Shown here in pieces: positions 25,377 through 33,838 of a stretch of 64,000 nucleotides of DNA. The DNA is from Streptomyces sp. APSN-46.1 (lineage in GTDB: Bacteria; Actinomycetota; Actinomycetes; Streptomycetales; Streptomycetaceae). Below the pieces are notes generated by a model, which saw only the letters and a list, made by a program, of their open reading frames with translations, was not told the DNA's origin and did no database searches. A program made the position numbers and the translations under genes. Each line of letters begins with the position of its first letter. Position 1 is the first letter of the stretch. Where the stretch lies: the NCBI RefSeq assembly GCF_022815725.1, contig NZ_JALGRF010000014.1, forward strand, positions 111,192 to 175,191, given 5' to 3'.

Positions 25377-25448
25377 AGGATCCCTTAAGGGGTGTCCCGT
25401 ACCTCCGGCTGAGGCCGTTTTTACGGCGGCCCAGGCACACTGGACCCT

Positions 25449-26027
25449 ATGACGACCGGTATTTCCGCGGCGCCCCGGCGGCGCTCGCTCGCCCGCAGGT
25501 TCCTCCCCCTGGCGGTGGCCGCCTGGGCGATCCTGGAGCTCTGGCTGCTCAGCCTGGTCGCCGACGCGGCCGGCGGGCTGACCGTCGCCGCGCTGCTCGC
25601 GGGCGGGATGGCGCTGGGCGTGGTCGTCATCAAGCGGGCGGGGCGCCGTGCCTTCAAGAACCTGACGGACACCTTTCAGCAGGCTCAGCAGGGCGTGCGG
25701 CCCACCCCGCAGCAGCAGGGCTCCGGCAACGGCCTCACCATGCTGGCCGGCCTGCTCCTGATCCTGCCGGGCCTGCTCTCCGACCTCGCGGGCCTGCTCT
25801 GCCTGCTTCCGCCCGTCCGCGCGTGGATCGGCCGCCGGGCCGCCCGTTCGCTGGAGCGCAAGATGGCCGCCGCGCCCGCGGGCTCCTTCGGGGACGCCTT
25901 CCAGCAGGCCCGCATCCACTACCCGGACGGCAAGGTCGTCCAGGGCGAGGTCGTCCGCGACGACCGGCCACAAGAGCCCGGCCCGTCCGGCCCCGACACC
26001 GGGTACCGGCCACCGCTGGCGCCCTGA
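25449..26027 (+). CDS. fxsA: FxsA-family membrane protein
   Basis: A 192-aa protein with three to four hydrophobic segments (FLPLAVAAWAILELWLLSLVADA; TVAALLAGGMALGVVVI; LTMLAGLLLILPGLLSDLAGLLCLLPPV). The GLLLILPGLLSD run is the FxsA/YtzA hallmark. The E. coli founding member was named for suppressing F-exclusion of phage T7; its role in actinobacteria is unknown. The C-terminal ~50 residues are hydrophilic. No ribosome site is obvious and a CACACT element just upstream suggests a leaderless start. Confidence 0.87.
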   Translation: MTTGISAAPRRRSLARRFLPLAVAAWAILELWLLSLVADAAGGLTVAALLAGGMALGVVVIKRAGRRAFKNLTDTFQQAQQGVRPTPQQQGSGNGLTMLAGLLLILPGLLSDLAGLLCLLPPVRAWIGRRAARSLERKMAAAPAGSFGDAFQQARIHYPDGKVVQGEVVRDDRPQEPGPSGPDTGYRPPLAP

Positions 26028-26041
26028 CCCATCTGAAGAGA

Positions 26042-26090
26042 ACAAGCCGAGGGCCCCGCCACATGGGATGTGGTGGGGCCCTCGGCTTGT
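26042..26090. terminator. Bidirectional terminator between fxsA and rbpA
   Basis: Arms 26042-26063 and 26069-26090 form a 22-bp stem with only one G-U pair and a 5-base loop (TGGGA). It lies between the convergent fxsA and rbpA genes and is the strongest intrinsic-type hairpin in the window. Confidence 0.85.
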
Positions 26091-26106
26091 GTGCTCAGTC
26101 CGGCTG

Positions 26107-26481
26107 TCAGGCGGACTTGCGGCTGTCCCGCGGATGCACGGCAATGTTCATGGCGCCGGAACGCAGGACCGCCAGCCTCTCGGCCAGCACCTCCTCGAGC
26201 TCCTCGCGGGTGCGCCGCTCCATGAGCATGTCCCAGTGCGTTCGCGCAGGCTTGCCCTTCTTCTCTTCGGGCCCGTCCCCGTCCACCAGGAGTGCCATGG
26301 CGCCGCACGCCTTGCACTCCCACTCCGGCGGAATGTCTGCCTCAACCGAGAACGGCATCTCAAATCGATGTCCGTTCTGGCATGCGTACTCCACCGCCTG
26401 GCGCGGGGCCAGATCGATGCCGCGGTCCGTCTCGTAGCTGGTAACCACGAGCCGCGTACCGCGGAGAGCTCGCTCACTCAT
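26107..26481 (-). CDS. rbpA: RNA polymerase-binding protein RbpA
   Basis: A 124-aa transcription activator that binds the principal sigma factor and the RNA polymerase beta/beta' region and stabilises open promoter complexes; it also affects rifampicin tolerance. The zinc-ribbon-like core (EYACQNGH and ECKACGAMALL), the basic linker (EEKKGKPARTHWDMLMERR) and the C-terminal sigma-interaction domain (TREELEEVLAERLAVLR) are intact. Its length equals that of the S. coelicolor protein. Transcription starts from a near-perfect sigma-R promoter 60-90 bases upstream. Confidence 0.97.
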   Translation of the reverse strand: MSERALRGTRLVVTSYETDRGIDLAPRQAVEYACQNGHRFEMPFSVEADIPPEWECKACGAMALLVDGDGPEEKKGKPARTHWDMLMERRTREELEEVLAERLAVLRSGAMNIAVHPRDSRKSA

Positions 26482-26542
26482 GAATCGTGCCTCCCGGGCT
26501 TGTCGCCCACAGGACAGGTGTCGCTGTCGTCGTCATCCGGTC

Positions 26543-26569
26543 AACGTCCGGTCGGCGGTATAGATTCCC
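26543..26569 (-). promoter_or_regulatory. Sigma-R promoter of rbpA
   Basis: On the minus strand GGGAAT (26569-26564) is followed after exactly 18 bases by GTTG (26545-26542). This matches the sigma-R consensus GGAAT-N18-GTT. The start point would lie near 26536, giving a ~55-base leader. rbpA is an established member of the S. coelicolor SigR (thiol-oxidative stress) regulon. Confidence 0.85.
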
Positions 26570-26804
26570 GCTCCGGGTCATGCGTCGCCCGTCGTGCCGC
26601 CCCTTGTTGTACCCACCAATGCCCGTTTTGTCACATCTGGCAGCAGATGTCACCCAACGTCTTCACTTCCGCGGCACGCAGTAACGCTCCGCCTGGCAGG
26701 CCAAAGGCGTACACTACCGGCCCTTCGCTTCAACGTCGAAATCCGTTCGGAATTCGACAGGGAATTCGGTCGGGGCCCGGCCTCCGCGTACCGTCGGACC
26801 GGTC
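26570..26804. other. Intergenic stretch with a palindrome at 26633-26650
   Basis: The gap between rbpA (starting 26481) and the end of the UMF1 transporter contains no gene. ACATCTG (26633-26639) and CAGATGT (26644-26650) form a perfect 7-bp inverted repeat around GCAG. It could end the minus-strand transporter transcript or be a protein-binding site. Low-GC GAATTC-containing sequence follows at 26748-26765. Confidence 0.45.
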
Positions 26805-28178
26805 TCAGATCCGCTCGGGAACAGGATTGCCCGCCGCCTCCACCGCGCGCCGCACCGGCACCCTGGCGAGCAGCACGAAACCCAGTGCGAAGAAGACCAC
26901 CAACGAGATGATCGCGTCCCGGTAGCTCCCCGTGAGCTGGTAGGTCAGGCCGAACACGAGCGGCCCCACCCAGCTCAGCCCGCGGTCGCTCATCTCGTAC
27001 GCGGAAAAGTACTCGGCCTCCTTGCCCGCCGGCACCAGATGCGAGAACAGCGAACGCGACAGCGCCTGGCTCCCGCCCAGCACCAGCCCGATCATCGCCG
27101 CGAGCGCGAAGAACCACACCGGAGTCCGGGCCGGCAGGAAGTACCCCGCCGCCAGCGTCAGGCCCCACGCGGCCAGCGAGCCGAGAATCGTCCGCTTGGC
27201 TCCGTACGAGCGTGCCAGCCGCCCCATCCCCAGCGCCCCGGCCACCGCCAGGACCTGCACCAGCAGCACCGCCACGATCAGCGTGGACTGCTCCAGCTCC
27301 AGCTCCTCCGAGCCGTAGATCGAGGCCTGCGAGATCACCGTCTGGACCCCGTCGTTGTAGATCAGGTACGCCAGCAGGAACGACAGCGTCAGCGGATAGC
27401 GCCGCATGTCCCTCAGCGTCGCGACGAGCTGCCTCCAGCCGCTGACGGCCGGCGCCGCCCCCGGCTCCCGCACCACCCGCCGGTCCCGCAGCCGGCGCAG
27501 CGGGATCAGCGCGAATGCCCCCCACCACAGCCCGGCCGAGGCCAGGCAGATCCGTACCGCCGCGCCCTCCGAGAGGCCGAAGGAGTCGTGCCCCTGGAAG
27601 AGGACGAGATTCAGTACGAGCACCAGCGCGCCCGAGGTGTACCCGAAGGCCCAGCCCCGCGAGGAGACGGTGTCCCGCTCGTCGGGCGTCGCGATCTGCG
27701 GCAGGAACGCGTTGTAGAGGACCATCGAGACCGCCAGCGACGCGTTCGCGACGATCAGCAGCAGCCCGCCCAGCAGATAGCGCTCGCCGCCGAGGAAGAA
27801 CATCCCGGCCGTCGCCGCCGCACCCGTGTACGCCGCGACCGCCAGCAGCGGCTTCTTGCGCCCGGTCCGGTCCGCGACCGCACCCGCCAGCGGCATGATC
27901 AGCACGGCCACGATCACCGAGACCGACACCGAGTACGCGAAGAAGGAACCGGCCCGCACCGGGATGCCCAGCGGGTGGACATAGCCCTCGGCGTCCGCGG
28001 CGGCCTTCGCCACCGCGGTCAGGTACGGCCCGAGGAACACCGTGAGCACGCTCGACGAGTAGACCGAGCAGGCGAAGTCGTAGAAGTACCAACCGTGCTG
28101 CTCGCGCTTGCGCGCGGCGGCCCCGGCTCTGCCGTCCTCGGCGCCGGGCTCCGATTCTTCCGTCGTCTGCGCGCTCAC
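26805..28178 (-). CDS. MFS transporter, UMF1 (Atg22-like) family
   Basis: A 457-aa membrane protein with about 12 helices. Its opening WYFYDFACSVYSSSVLTVFLGPYL and the loop PLAGAVADRTGRKKP are typical of the UMF1/Atg22-like branch of the major facilitator superfamily; GGSQALSRSLFSHLVPAGKEAEYFSAYE in the second half is a further family motif. In yeast Atg22 exports amino acids from vacuoles; bacterial substrates are unknown. GAGGAG lies 7 bases before the GTG start. The 66 bases to the downstream phosphodiesterase gene allow co-transcription (both minus strand). Confidence 0.86.
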   Translation of the reverse strand: MSAQTTEESEPGAEDGRAGAAARKREQHGWYFYDFACSVYSSSVLTVFLGPYLTAVAKAAADAEGYVHPLGIPVRAGSFFAYSVSVSVIVAVLIMPLAGAVADRTGRKKPLLAVAAYTGAAATAGMFFLGGERYLLGGLLLIVANASLAVSMVLYNAFLPQIATPDERDTVSSRGWAFGYTSGALVLVLNLVLFQGHDSFGLSEGAAVRICLASAGLWWGAFALIPLRRLRDRRVVREPGAAPAVSGWRQLVATLRDMRRYPLTLSFLLAYLIYNDGVQTVISQASIYGSEELELEQSTLIVAVLLVQVLAVAGALGMGRLARSYGAKRTILGSLAAWGLTLAAGYFLPARTPVWFFALAAMIGLVLGGSQALSRSLFSHLVPAGKEAEYFSAYEMSDRGLSWVGPLVFGLTYQLTGSYRDAIISLVVFFALGFVLLARVPVRRAVEAAGNPVPERI

Positions 28179-28244
28179 CTGGTGTCTCCTCGCTGGTCCC
28201 CGTACCGCCGCGGTGCCGGGGCCCGCGCGGCGGCCGCGGGCGCG

Positions 28245-29015
28245 TCAGGCCCAGGCCCCGCGCCGGTCCAGCACCGTGCGCAAGATGTCGATCCGGTCGG
28301 TCATGATGCCATCGACACCCAGGTCGAGCAGCGTCTCCATACGTTCCGGTTCGTTCACGGTCCACACGTGCACCTGAAGACCCCGCGCGTGCGCCGTCCG
28401 TACGAAGCGCCGGTCGACCACCCGGATACCGCCCTGGAACTCCGGAACCTGCGCCGCCACCGCGCCCACCCGCAGCGCGAACGGGATCGCGAACGAGCGC
28501 AGCCGCAGCCCCAGCACCCCGCGCACCCCGTACGAGGTCGCCAGCCGGGGGCCGGCGATCCTCTGCGCCCGGGTCACCCGGCTCTCCGAGAACGAGCCCA
28601 CGCACACCCGGTCCCAGAGACCGGCCCGCGCGATCAGGTTCACCAGCGGATGCACCGCCGACTCGTCCTTGATGTCGATGTTCCAGCGGGCGTCCGGGAA
28701 CTCCTCCAGGAGTTCTTCCAGCAGCGGCAGCGGCTCGCTGCCGCCCACCCTGGCCTCGCGCACCCGGCTCCAGGGCAGCTGGCGGATCCGGCCCCGCGCG
28801 TCGGTGACCCGGTCGAGGGTGGGGTCGTGGAACGCGACGAGCTTGCCGTCGAGCGTGGCGTGCACATCGGTCTCGAAATACCGGTAGCCCGCGTCGGTGG
28901 CCCGGCGGAACGCGGCGGTGGTGTTCTCCAGCCCGTCGGCGGCCCCGCCGCGGTGCGCGAAGGGGATCGGACCCGGGTGGTCCAGATATGGGTGGCGGGT
29001 GCGTAGGTGCGTCAC
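28245..29015 (-). CDS. Glycerophosphodiester phosphodiesterase
   Basis: A 256-aa TIM-barrel enzyme that splits glycerophosphodiesters (lipid head groups) to glycerol 3-phosphate and an alcohol. It has the catalytic AHRGGAADGLENT segment with metal-binding Glu, FETDVHATLDGKLVAFHDPTLDRVT with the second His, WNIDIKDES, and WTVNEPERM near the end. No signal peptide is seen, so it is cytoplasmic. The GTG at 29015 gives the usual length; the long frame upstream of it is not supported. It precedes the UMF1 transporter on the same strand. Confidence 0.9.
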   Translation of the reverse strand: MTHLRTRHPYLDHPGPIPFAHRGGAADGLENTTAAFRRATDAGYRYFETDVHATLDGKLVAFHDPTLDRVTDARGRIRQLPWSRVREARVGGSEPLPLLEELLEEFPDARWNIDIKDESAVHPLVNLIARAGLWDRVCVGSFSESRVTRAQRIAGPRLATSYGVRGVLGLRLRSFAIPFALRVGAVAAQVPEFQGGIRVVDRRFVRTAHARGLQVHVWTVNEPERMETLLDLGVDGIMTDRIDILRTVLDRRGAWA

Positions 29016-29234
29016 GGCGGCAGTATGCCCGCTCGATGCCGCGCCGGCAGAACGGCAGACCGGCGCGGGCCGAGCGACGGGCCGACAGGCAGACCGGCCC
29101 CCGGCCCGGGTCCGGTGGCGGGCCCCCTGGCCCGGACGGACCCACGCGTGACACTCTGAGGCAACGGAAGCAATCCAATACCGGTCGCGCCTCCGGCCGG
29201 TCAGGGCCAATTCGATGAAGGTGGACCCGACAGC

Positions 29235-30737
29235 ATGGCTCAGTGGACCTCGGCGGTCGGTGCCGCACAGCTCGCCCGCCTCATCACCTCCCAGCAGCGC
29301 CCGCCCGCCGTGCCCGGCGCCCGCAAGGCCCCCGCGTACCGCACCCTCGCCGACGGCATCCGGCTGCTGGTCCTGGAGGGCCGCGTCCCCGTGGCCGCCC
29401 GGCTGCCCGCCGAGCGGGAGCTGGCCGTCTCCCTCTCCCTCAGCCGCACCACCGTCGCCGCCGCCTACGAGGCGCTGCGCGGCGAGGGGTTCCTGGAGTC
29501 CCGCCGGGGCGCCGGCAGCTGGACCTCCGTACCCGCCGGGAACCCGCTGCCCGCGCGCGGCCTGGAACCCCTGCCGCCCGAGTCCCTCGGCTCCATGATC
29601 GACCTCGGCTGCGCCGCGCTCCCGGCCCCCGAACCCTGGCTCACCAAGGCCGTCCAGGGCGCGCTGGAGGAACTCCCGCCGTACGCGCACACGCACGGCG
29701 ACTACCCGGCCGGGCTGCCCGCGCTGCGCCGGATGCTCGCCGACCGCTACACCGAGCGCGGCATCCCGACCATGCCCGAGCAGATCATGGTCACCACCGG
29801 GGCGATGGGCGCCATCGACGCCATCTGCAGCCTCTTCGCCGGACGCGGGGAGCGGATCGCCGTCGAGTCCCCCTCCTACGCCAACATCCTCCAGCTCATG
29901 CGGGCCGCCGGCGTGCGGCTCGTGCCGGTCGCGATGGGCCACGGCCTGACCGGCTGGGACATGGACGTGTGGCGGCAGGTGCTGCGCGACTCCGCCCCCC
30001 GCCTCGCGTACGTCGTCGCCGACTTCCACAACCCGACCGGAGCCCTGGCCTCCGACGAGCAGCGCCGCGCCATGGTGGAGGCCGCCCGTTCGGCCGGCAC
30101 CGTCCTGATCGCCGACGAGACCATGGCCGAGCTCCAGCTGGACCCGGAGCTGGCCATGCCGCGCCCGGTGTGCTCCTTCGACCCGGCCGGCTCCACCGTG
30201 ATCACCGTCGGCTCCGCCAGCAAGGCCTTCTGGGCCGGGATGCGGATCGGCTGGGTCCGCGCCGCCCCGGATGTCATCCGGAGCCTGGTCGCGGCGCGCG
30301 CGTACGCCGACCTGGGCACTCCGGTGCTGGAGCAGCTCGCGGTGAACTGGCTGATGCGGACCGGGGGCTGGGAGGAGGCCGTCGGGATCCGCCGCGACCA
30401 GGCCCGTGACAACCGGGACGCGCTGGTCGGGGCCGTGCGCAGGGAACTGCCCGACTGGGAGTTCGAGGTGCCGCGGGGCGGGCTGACCCTGTGGGCCCGC
30501 GCGGGCGGGCTGTCCGGCTCGCGGCTGGCCGAGGTGGGGGAGCGGGTCGGCGTACGGGTCCCCTCGGGTCCGCGGTTCGGCGTGGACGGGGCGTTCGAGG
30601 GCTACGTCCGGCTGCCGTTCACCGTCGGCGGCCCGGTGGCCGACGAGGCCGCGGCCCGGCTTGCGTCGGCGGCCCGCCTGGTCGGCACGGGCGCGGGCGG
30701 CAGCGGCGCGGAGCCGCCGCGTACGTTCGTCGCGTAG
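29235..30737 (+). CDS. MocR-type PLP-dependent regulator (GntR HTH plus aminotransferase fold)
   Basis: A 500-aa protein with an N-terminal GntR winged helix (RLPAERELAVSLSLSRTTVAAAYEALRGEGFLESRRGAGSW, about residues 50-95) and a fold-type I aminotransferase domain. The PLP Lys is in SASKAFWAGMRIGW, and DFHNPTG and ADETMAEL are further cofactor motifs. MocR proteins such as PdxR and GabR regulate vitamin B6 or amine metabolism using PLP as sensor. No PLP biosynthesis gene adjoins it here, so its targets are unknown. CCAAT-like repeats lie in the 219-base gap upstream (29170-29215). Confidence 0.9.
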   Translation: MAQWTSAVGAAQLARLITSQQRPPAVPGARKAPAYRTLADGIRLLVLEGRVPVAARLPAERELAVSLSLSRTTVAAAYEALRGEGFLESRRGAGSWTSVPAGNPLPARGLEPLPPESLGSMIDLGCAALPAPEPWLTKAVQGALEELPPYAHTHGDYPAGLPALRRMLADRYTERGIPTMPEQIMVTTGAMGAIDAICSLFAGRGERIAVESPSYANILQLMRAAGVRLVPVAMGHGLTGWDMDVWRQVLRDSAPRLAYVVADFHNPTGALASDEQRRAMVEAARSAGTVLIADETMAELQLDPELAMPRPVCSFDPAGSTVITVGSASKAFWAGMRIGWVRAAPDVIRSLVAARAYADLGTPVLEQLAVNWLMRTGGWEEAVGIRRDQARDNRDALVGAVRRELPDWEFEVPRGGLTLWARAGGLSGSRLAEVGERVGVRVPSGPRFGVDGAFEGYVRLPFTVGGPVADEAAARLASAARLVGTGAGGSGAEPPRTFVA

Positions 30738-30961
30738 CGCGCCCTGCGGGACCCTGCGGGGCGGGGGACCGGGGCGGGGGCGCGGGGGGCGGCGCCGGCG
30801 CCGGGGCCGGGCCGGGGTGCCGTCCGGGACTGCATGATTTTTGGCGCCCTGTCGGGGTTCCCTGGCGCGGCCTGCGGCCGCGCCACACATCACGTTTTAC
30901 GTCCCGGACGACACCCCGGCCCGTCCCCGTCACCGGCACCGCTCGGGGTCGGCCCGGTCGG

Positions 30962-32530
30962 TTACCCGTCCCGTTTCGCCGGCAGGATTCCGGCTTGGAG
31001 GGTCATGTCGCCGGCGCCCGGCTGTCGGCGGGCGGGCAGGAGTTCCAGGACCGCCTGGCGGTGGGCCGGGTGCGTGGCCTCGTCGTACGGGTCCGGAGTG
31101 GCGGGCACCTGGAGCCGGTGCACCGGACCCGAGCCGAGCCGCGCGTACCCGCGGCCGGGCGGCACCTGCGCGGTCGGGGTGGTGTGCGGCGGCAGGCCCA
31201 GTACATCGGCGATCTGCTGGATCGCGGCGGGGCCGAGCACCACGCGCGCGCGGGTGTGCTGCCAGACGGCGTCGTGCAGCAGCTCCAGGTGGTCGAACTG
31301 CTCGGCCACCACCACGGTGACGTGCGCCGCGCGGCCGTGCCGCAGCGGAACCTGGAGCTGGGTGAGCGGGTCGGGGTGTCCCTCGGCGACGGCGAGATGG
31401 GCCAGGACGCTGGGCCGGTCCAGCAGGATCCACAGCGGGCGCCGGGTTTCCTCGGGCGCCGGACTGCCGGACTCGCGGGCCCGGTGGGTGGCGATCAGAC
31501 GCCGCTCCGTCTCGTGCGCGGCCCACTCCAGCGTGGCCAGCGCCCCCGTGGGGCCGCATTCCACGGCCAGGACGCCCTTGCGGCCGGTGAGGCAGGCGTA
31601 CTCGCCGGTGCCGCCGCCCTCGACGATCAGTACGTCGCCCGCGTGCTGGAGGGCCTGCAAGGCGATCGAGCGCAGCAGGGTGGAGGTGCCGCTGCCGGGC
31701 TGGCCGACGGCCAGCAGGTGCGGCTCGGTGGAACGGGATCCGGTACGCCAGATCACCGGCGGCATGTCGCGCGGCTCGTCGCCCTCCAGGACGGGCAGGG
31801 TGCGCTGCACTCTGCCGGCGTCGGTGAAGCCGAGCACGGTCTCACCGGGCGAGGTGACGAAAGGCTGGGCGGCGATGCCCGTCGGCAGCGCCGCCAGCAC
31901 GCTCAGGTCGAGCTGGTTGCCCTCCTCGTCCCAGTTGAAGAGATACTCCCGTCCGCGCCCGGACTTGGCGTGGAGCAGTGCCTCGATCCGGGCCCGCGAG
32001 GCGGCCTCACCGTCGGTGAAGTAGGCCGGGTAGCGGATGTGCAGCCGGGTGACGCGGCCCGCCTCGTCGAACTCGTAGCCGCTGAAGGCCTGATCCCAGT
32101 CCCCGCCGTGGGCGAAGAGCGGGTTCGGGTCCTCCGGGATGGAGAAGTACGGCACGAGGGCTTCGTAGAGGGAGCCGAGCCGCTCGGTCTCGGCATCGCT
32201 GGGCCCGGTCTTCGCCGGGGTGCGGTCGCGTCCCTGCCAGGCTGCCGCGGCCATGAGGGTGATCAGGGCGAGCAGCGGACCGTAGGGGACGAGCGCGACC
32301 ACGAGGACGCAGGCGGCTCCCAGGAACAGCGCGGGACCACGCTTTTCCTTGGGGGTCTCGGCCCATTTGCGCCGCCCGGCCGAAGCCAGGACGCGCAGGC
32401 CGCGTCCGATGGTGAGGAGCGGATGGAGAACGTCCGTGGCGCTGTCGGCAGCCGTGCGAGCGATGTCGCGGCCCCGGGCCAGCGACAGGGCGTCGCTGCT
32501 GAGCATGCGGGGAAGTGGGCGCCGGGCCAC
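30962..32530 (-). CDS. FtsK/HerA-like P-loop membrane protein with degenerate Walker A
   Basis: This 522-aa protein has an amphipathic basic N-terminus (residues 1-55), two close hydrophobic helices (GPALFLGAACVLVVALVPYGPLLALITLMAAAAW), a middle domain and an FtsK-like motor domain. The P-loop reads GQPGSGTST: the invariant Walker A Lys is replaced by Thr (codon ACC). A Walker B-like segment is PLWILLDRP. AGGAG lies 7 bases before the GTG start. The 64-aa membrane protein gene immediately upstream on the same strand is a likely partner. Without the Lys it may bind but not hydrolyse ATP. Confidence 0.72.
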   Translation of the reverse strand: MARRPLPRMLSSDALSLARGRDIARTAADSATDVLHPLLTIGRGLRVLASAGRRKWAETPKEKRGPALFLGAACVLVVALVPYGPLLALITLMAAAAWQGRDRTPAKTGPSDAETERLGSLYEALVPYFSIPEDPNPLFAHGGDWDQAFSGYEFDEAGRVTRLHIRYPAYFTDGEAASRARIEALLHAKSGRGREYLFNWDEEGNQLDLSVLAALPTGIAAQPFVTSPGETVLGFTDAGRVQRTLPVLEGDEPRDMPPVIWRTGSRSTEPHLLAVGQPGSGTSTLLRSIALQALQHAGDVLIVEGGGTGEYACLTGRKGVLAVECGPTGALATLEWAAHETERRLIATHRARESGSPAPEETRRPLWILLDRPSVLAHLAVAEGHPDPLTQLQVPLRHGRAAHVTVVVAEQFDHLELLHDAVWQHTRARVVLGPAAIQQIADVLGLPPHTTPTAQVPPGRGYARLGSGPVHRLQVPATPDPYDEATHPAHRQAVLELLPARRQPGAGDMTLQAGILPAKRDG

Positions 32531-32599
32531 GGGCGTCTCCTGGAGTTGTGTGTGGCGGTACTTCGGGTGCGGCTGGGTGTATCACTCGCTCGGCGGGGC

Positions 32600-32794
32600 C
32601 TAGAGCTTGATCCCGCCGAGCAGGCTCGCGAGGCTCGCGGTGCTCGCCGTGATGCTGGGGGCGATGGCGGAGCCGGCGAGGAAGAAGCCGAAGAGCGAGC
32701 AGACGAACGCGTGCGTCAGCTTCATCCCGTCTTTCTTGAAGAACAGGAAGCAGATGATGCCGAGCAGGACGACACCTGAGATGGACAGGACCAT
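32600..32794 (-). CDS. 64-aa membrane protein, partner of the FtsK-like protein
   Basis: A short protein with two hydrophobic segments (VLSISGVVLLGIICFLFF and THAFVCSLFGFFLAGSAIA) separated by KKDGMK. Its C-terminus is Ser/Ala/Leu-rich (ITASTASLASLL). AGGAG lies about 8 bases before the ATG at 32794, so the longer frame to 32947 is rejected. It lies 69 bases before the FtsK-like gene on the same strand. Small two-helix proteins next to FtsK-like ATPases are known from Streptomyces conjugative elements, but no transfer genes are present here. Function unknown. Confidence 0.7.
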   Translation of the reverse strand: MVLSISGVVLLGIICFLFFKKDGMKLTHAFVCSLFGFFLAGSAIAPSITASTASLASLLGGIKL

Positions 32795-33013
32795 GAGCGG
32801 TTCTCCTGGTGGGTGGGGACAGTCACCATCAGTTGTTCCAGGCTCACAGGAAGTATCAATGCGACAAAAGGTGCATCCGGGTGAATCCTGTCGTTTTTCA
32901 CTTGACCGGCCCTCCCCGGCTGGCGCGTCCGGGGCGAAGGGGGTCAAGGGGGATCTTTGCCTCGGCCTGCCCCCGGCATGTGCGCATTCGGGCGCTACCC
33001 TGGCGATTCACCC

Positions 33014-33033
33014 GTACGGACGTTGTTCCGTAC
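33014..33033. promoter_or_regulatory. Perfect inverted repeat in the divergent gap before the ankyrin gene
   Basis: GTACGGA (33014-33020) and TCCGTAC (33027-33033) flank CGTTGT, 64 bases before the ankyrin ATG. A TACCCT element lies at 32996-33001. It may be an operator. The rest of the 303-base gap 32795-33097 shows no gene. Confidence 0.35.
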
Positions 33034-33097
33034 ATCCCCCTGCCCGCCCGGCCCGGGGAACCATCACGCGATCAGCGAGTGAAAGGCGGTACGGACG

Positions 33098-33520
33098 ATG
33101 AGCGAGCACATCCCGGACGGCTCCGGATCCCAGGACGTCCCCGACGAGGACGTCGTCGAACTGGCCACCAAGATCTTCGACCTCGCCCGCCAGGGTGAGA
33201 CCGAGACGCTCACCGCGTACCTCGACGCCGGAGTCCCCGCGAACCTCACCAACGACCGCGGCGACACCCTCGTCATGCTGGCCGCCTACCACGGCCACGC
33301 CGCCACCGTCACGGCCCTGCTGGCCCGCGGTGCCGAGCCCGACCGCGCCAACGACCGCGGCCAGACCCCGCTCGCCGGCGCCGTCTTCAAGGGGGAGGAG
33401 GCCGTCATCCGCGCCCTGCTCGCCGCGGGCGCCGACCCGACCGCCGGAACCCCCTCCGCCGTGGACACCGCCCGCATGTTCGCCAAGGCCGACCTGCTGG
33501 AACTCTTCGGAGCCAAGTAG
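33098..33520 (+). CDS. Ankyrin-repeat protein
   Basis: A 140-aa cytoplasmic protein with three ankyrin repeats: ETLTAYLDAGVPANLTNDRGDTLVMLAAYHGH, then ATVTALLARGAEPDRANDRGQTPLAGAVFKGE, then AVIRALLAAGADPTAG. The DRGDT/DRGQTPL turns are canonical. Such small ankyrin proteins mediate protein contacts; the partner is unknown. AAAGG is 12 bases from the ATG. It follows a divergent gap with an inverted repeat. In other genomes similar genes lie beside catalases, but none is here. Confidence 0.9.
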   Translation: MSEHIPDGSGSQDVPDEDVVELATKIFDLARQGETETLTAYLDAGVPANLTNDRGDTLVMLAAYHGHAATVTALLARGAEPDRANDRGQTPLAGAVFKGEEAVIRALLAAGADPTAGTPSAVDTARMFAKADLLELFGAK

Positions 33521-33729
33521 TCCGCTTTTTGGCGCCGCCTGGGCGTTAGTTGACCGGCGCGGACCTTACGGGTTGGTCACGGCAGCCGTAAATGTGGTCG
33601 CGGCGCACAAACCGCCTGGGTCATCATGGCGTCGGATTCGATTCGCGAACATGACGGACGGGCAGGAGCGGGCTGGACACGCCGCACCGGCCGCCATGGC
33701 GGCGAAGCACCGACGAGAGTGAGAAGGCA

Positions 33730-33792
33730 ATGGTCTACATCGAGCGGAACATGACGGCGGACGTCCTCACATGCTGTTACGCGGCCCTGTGA
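33730..33792 (+). CDS. Candidate 20-aa leader peptide with Cys-Cys-Tyr
   Basis: Within the 318-base gap 33521-33838 an ATG at 33730 opens a 20-codon frame with AGAAGG two bases away (tight) and TGA at 33790-33792, 46 bases before the HEAT gene start. A second in-frame ATG is at 33751. The peptide ends TCCYAAL, and the paired Cys codons would suit translational attenuation by cysteine supply. No clear terminator/antiterminator pair was found, so this is speculative. Elsewhere in the gap a TTGACC at about 33549 may be a promoter. Confidence 0.35.
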   Translation: MVYIERNMTADVLTCCYAAL

Positions 33793-33838
33793 ATCCCGAT
33801 TCCCGGTTGCGTCCCCAGCTTGATTTGAGGCCATTCCC

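Noticed and set aside
26650..29268. 872-codon minus-strand frame spanning the UMF1 and phosphodiesterase genes
   Set aside because: Out of frame with both real genes, which have clear family motifs; the long frame is Arg/Gly/Pro noise.
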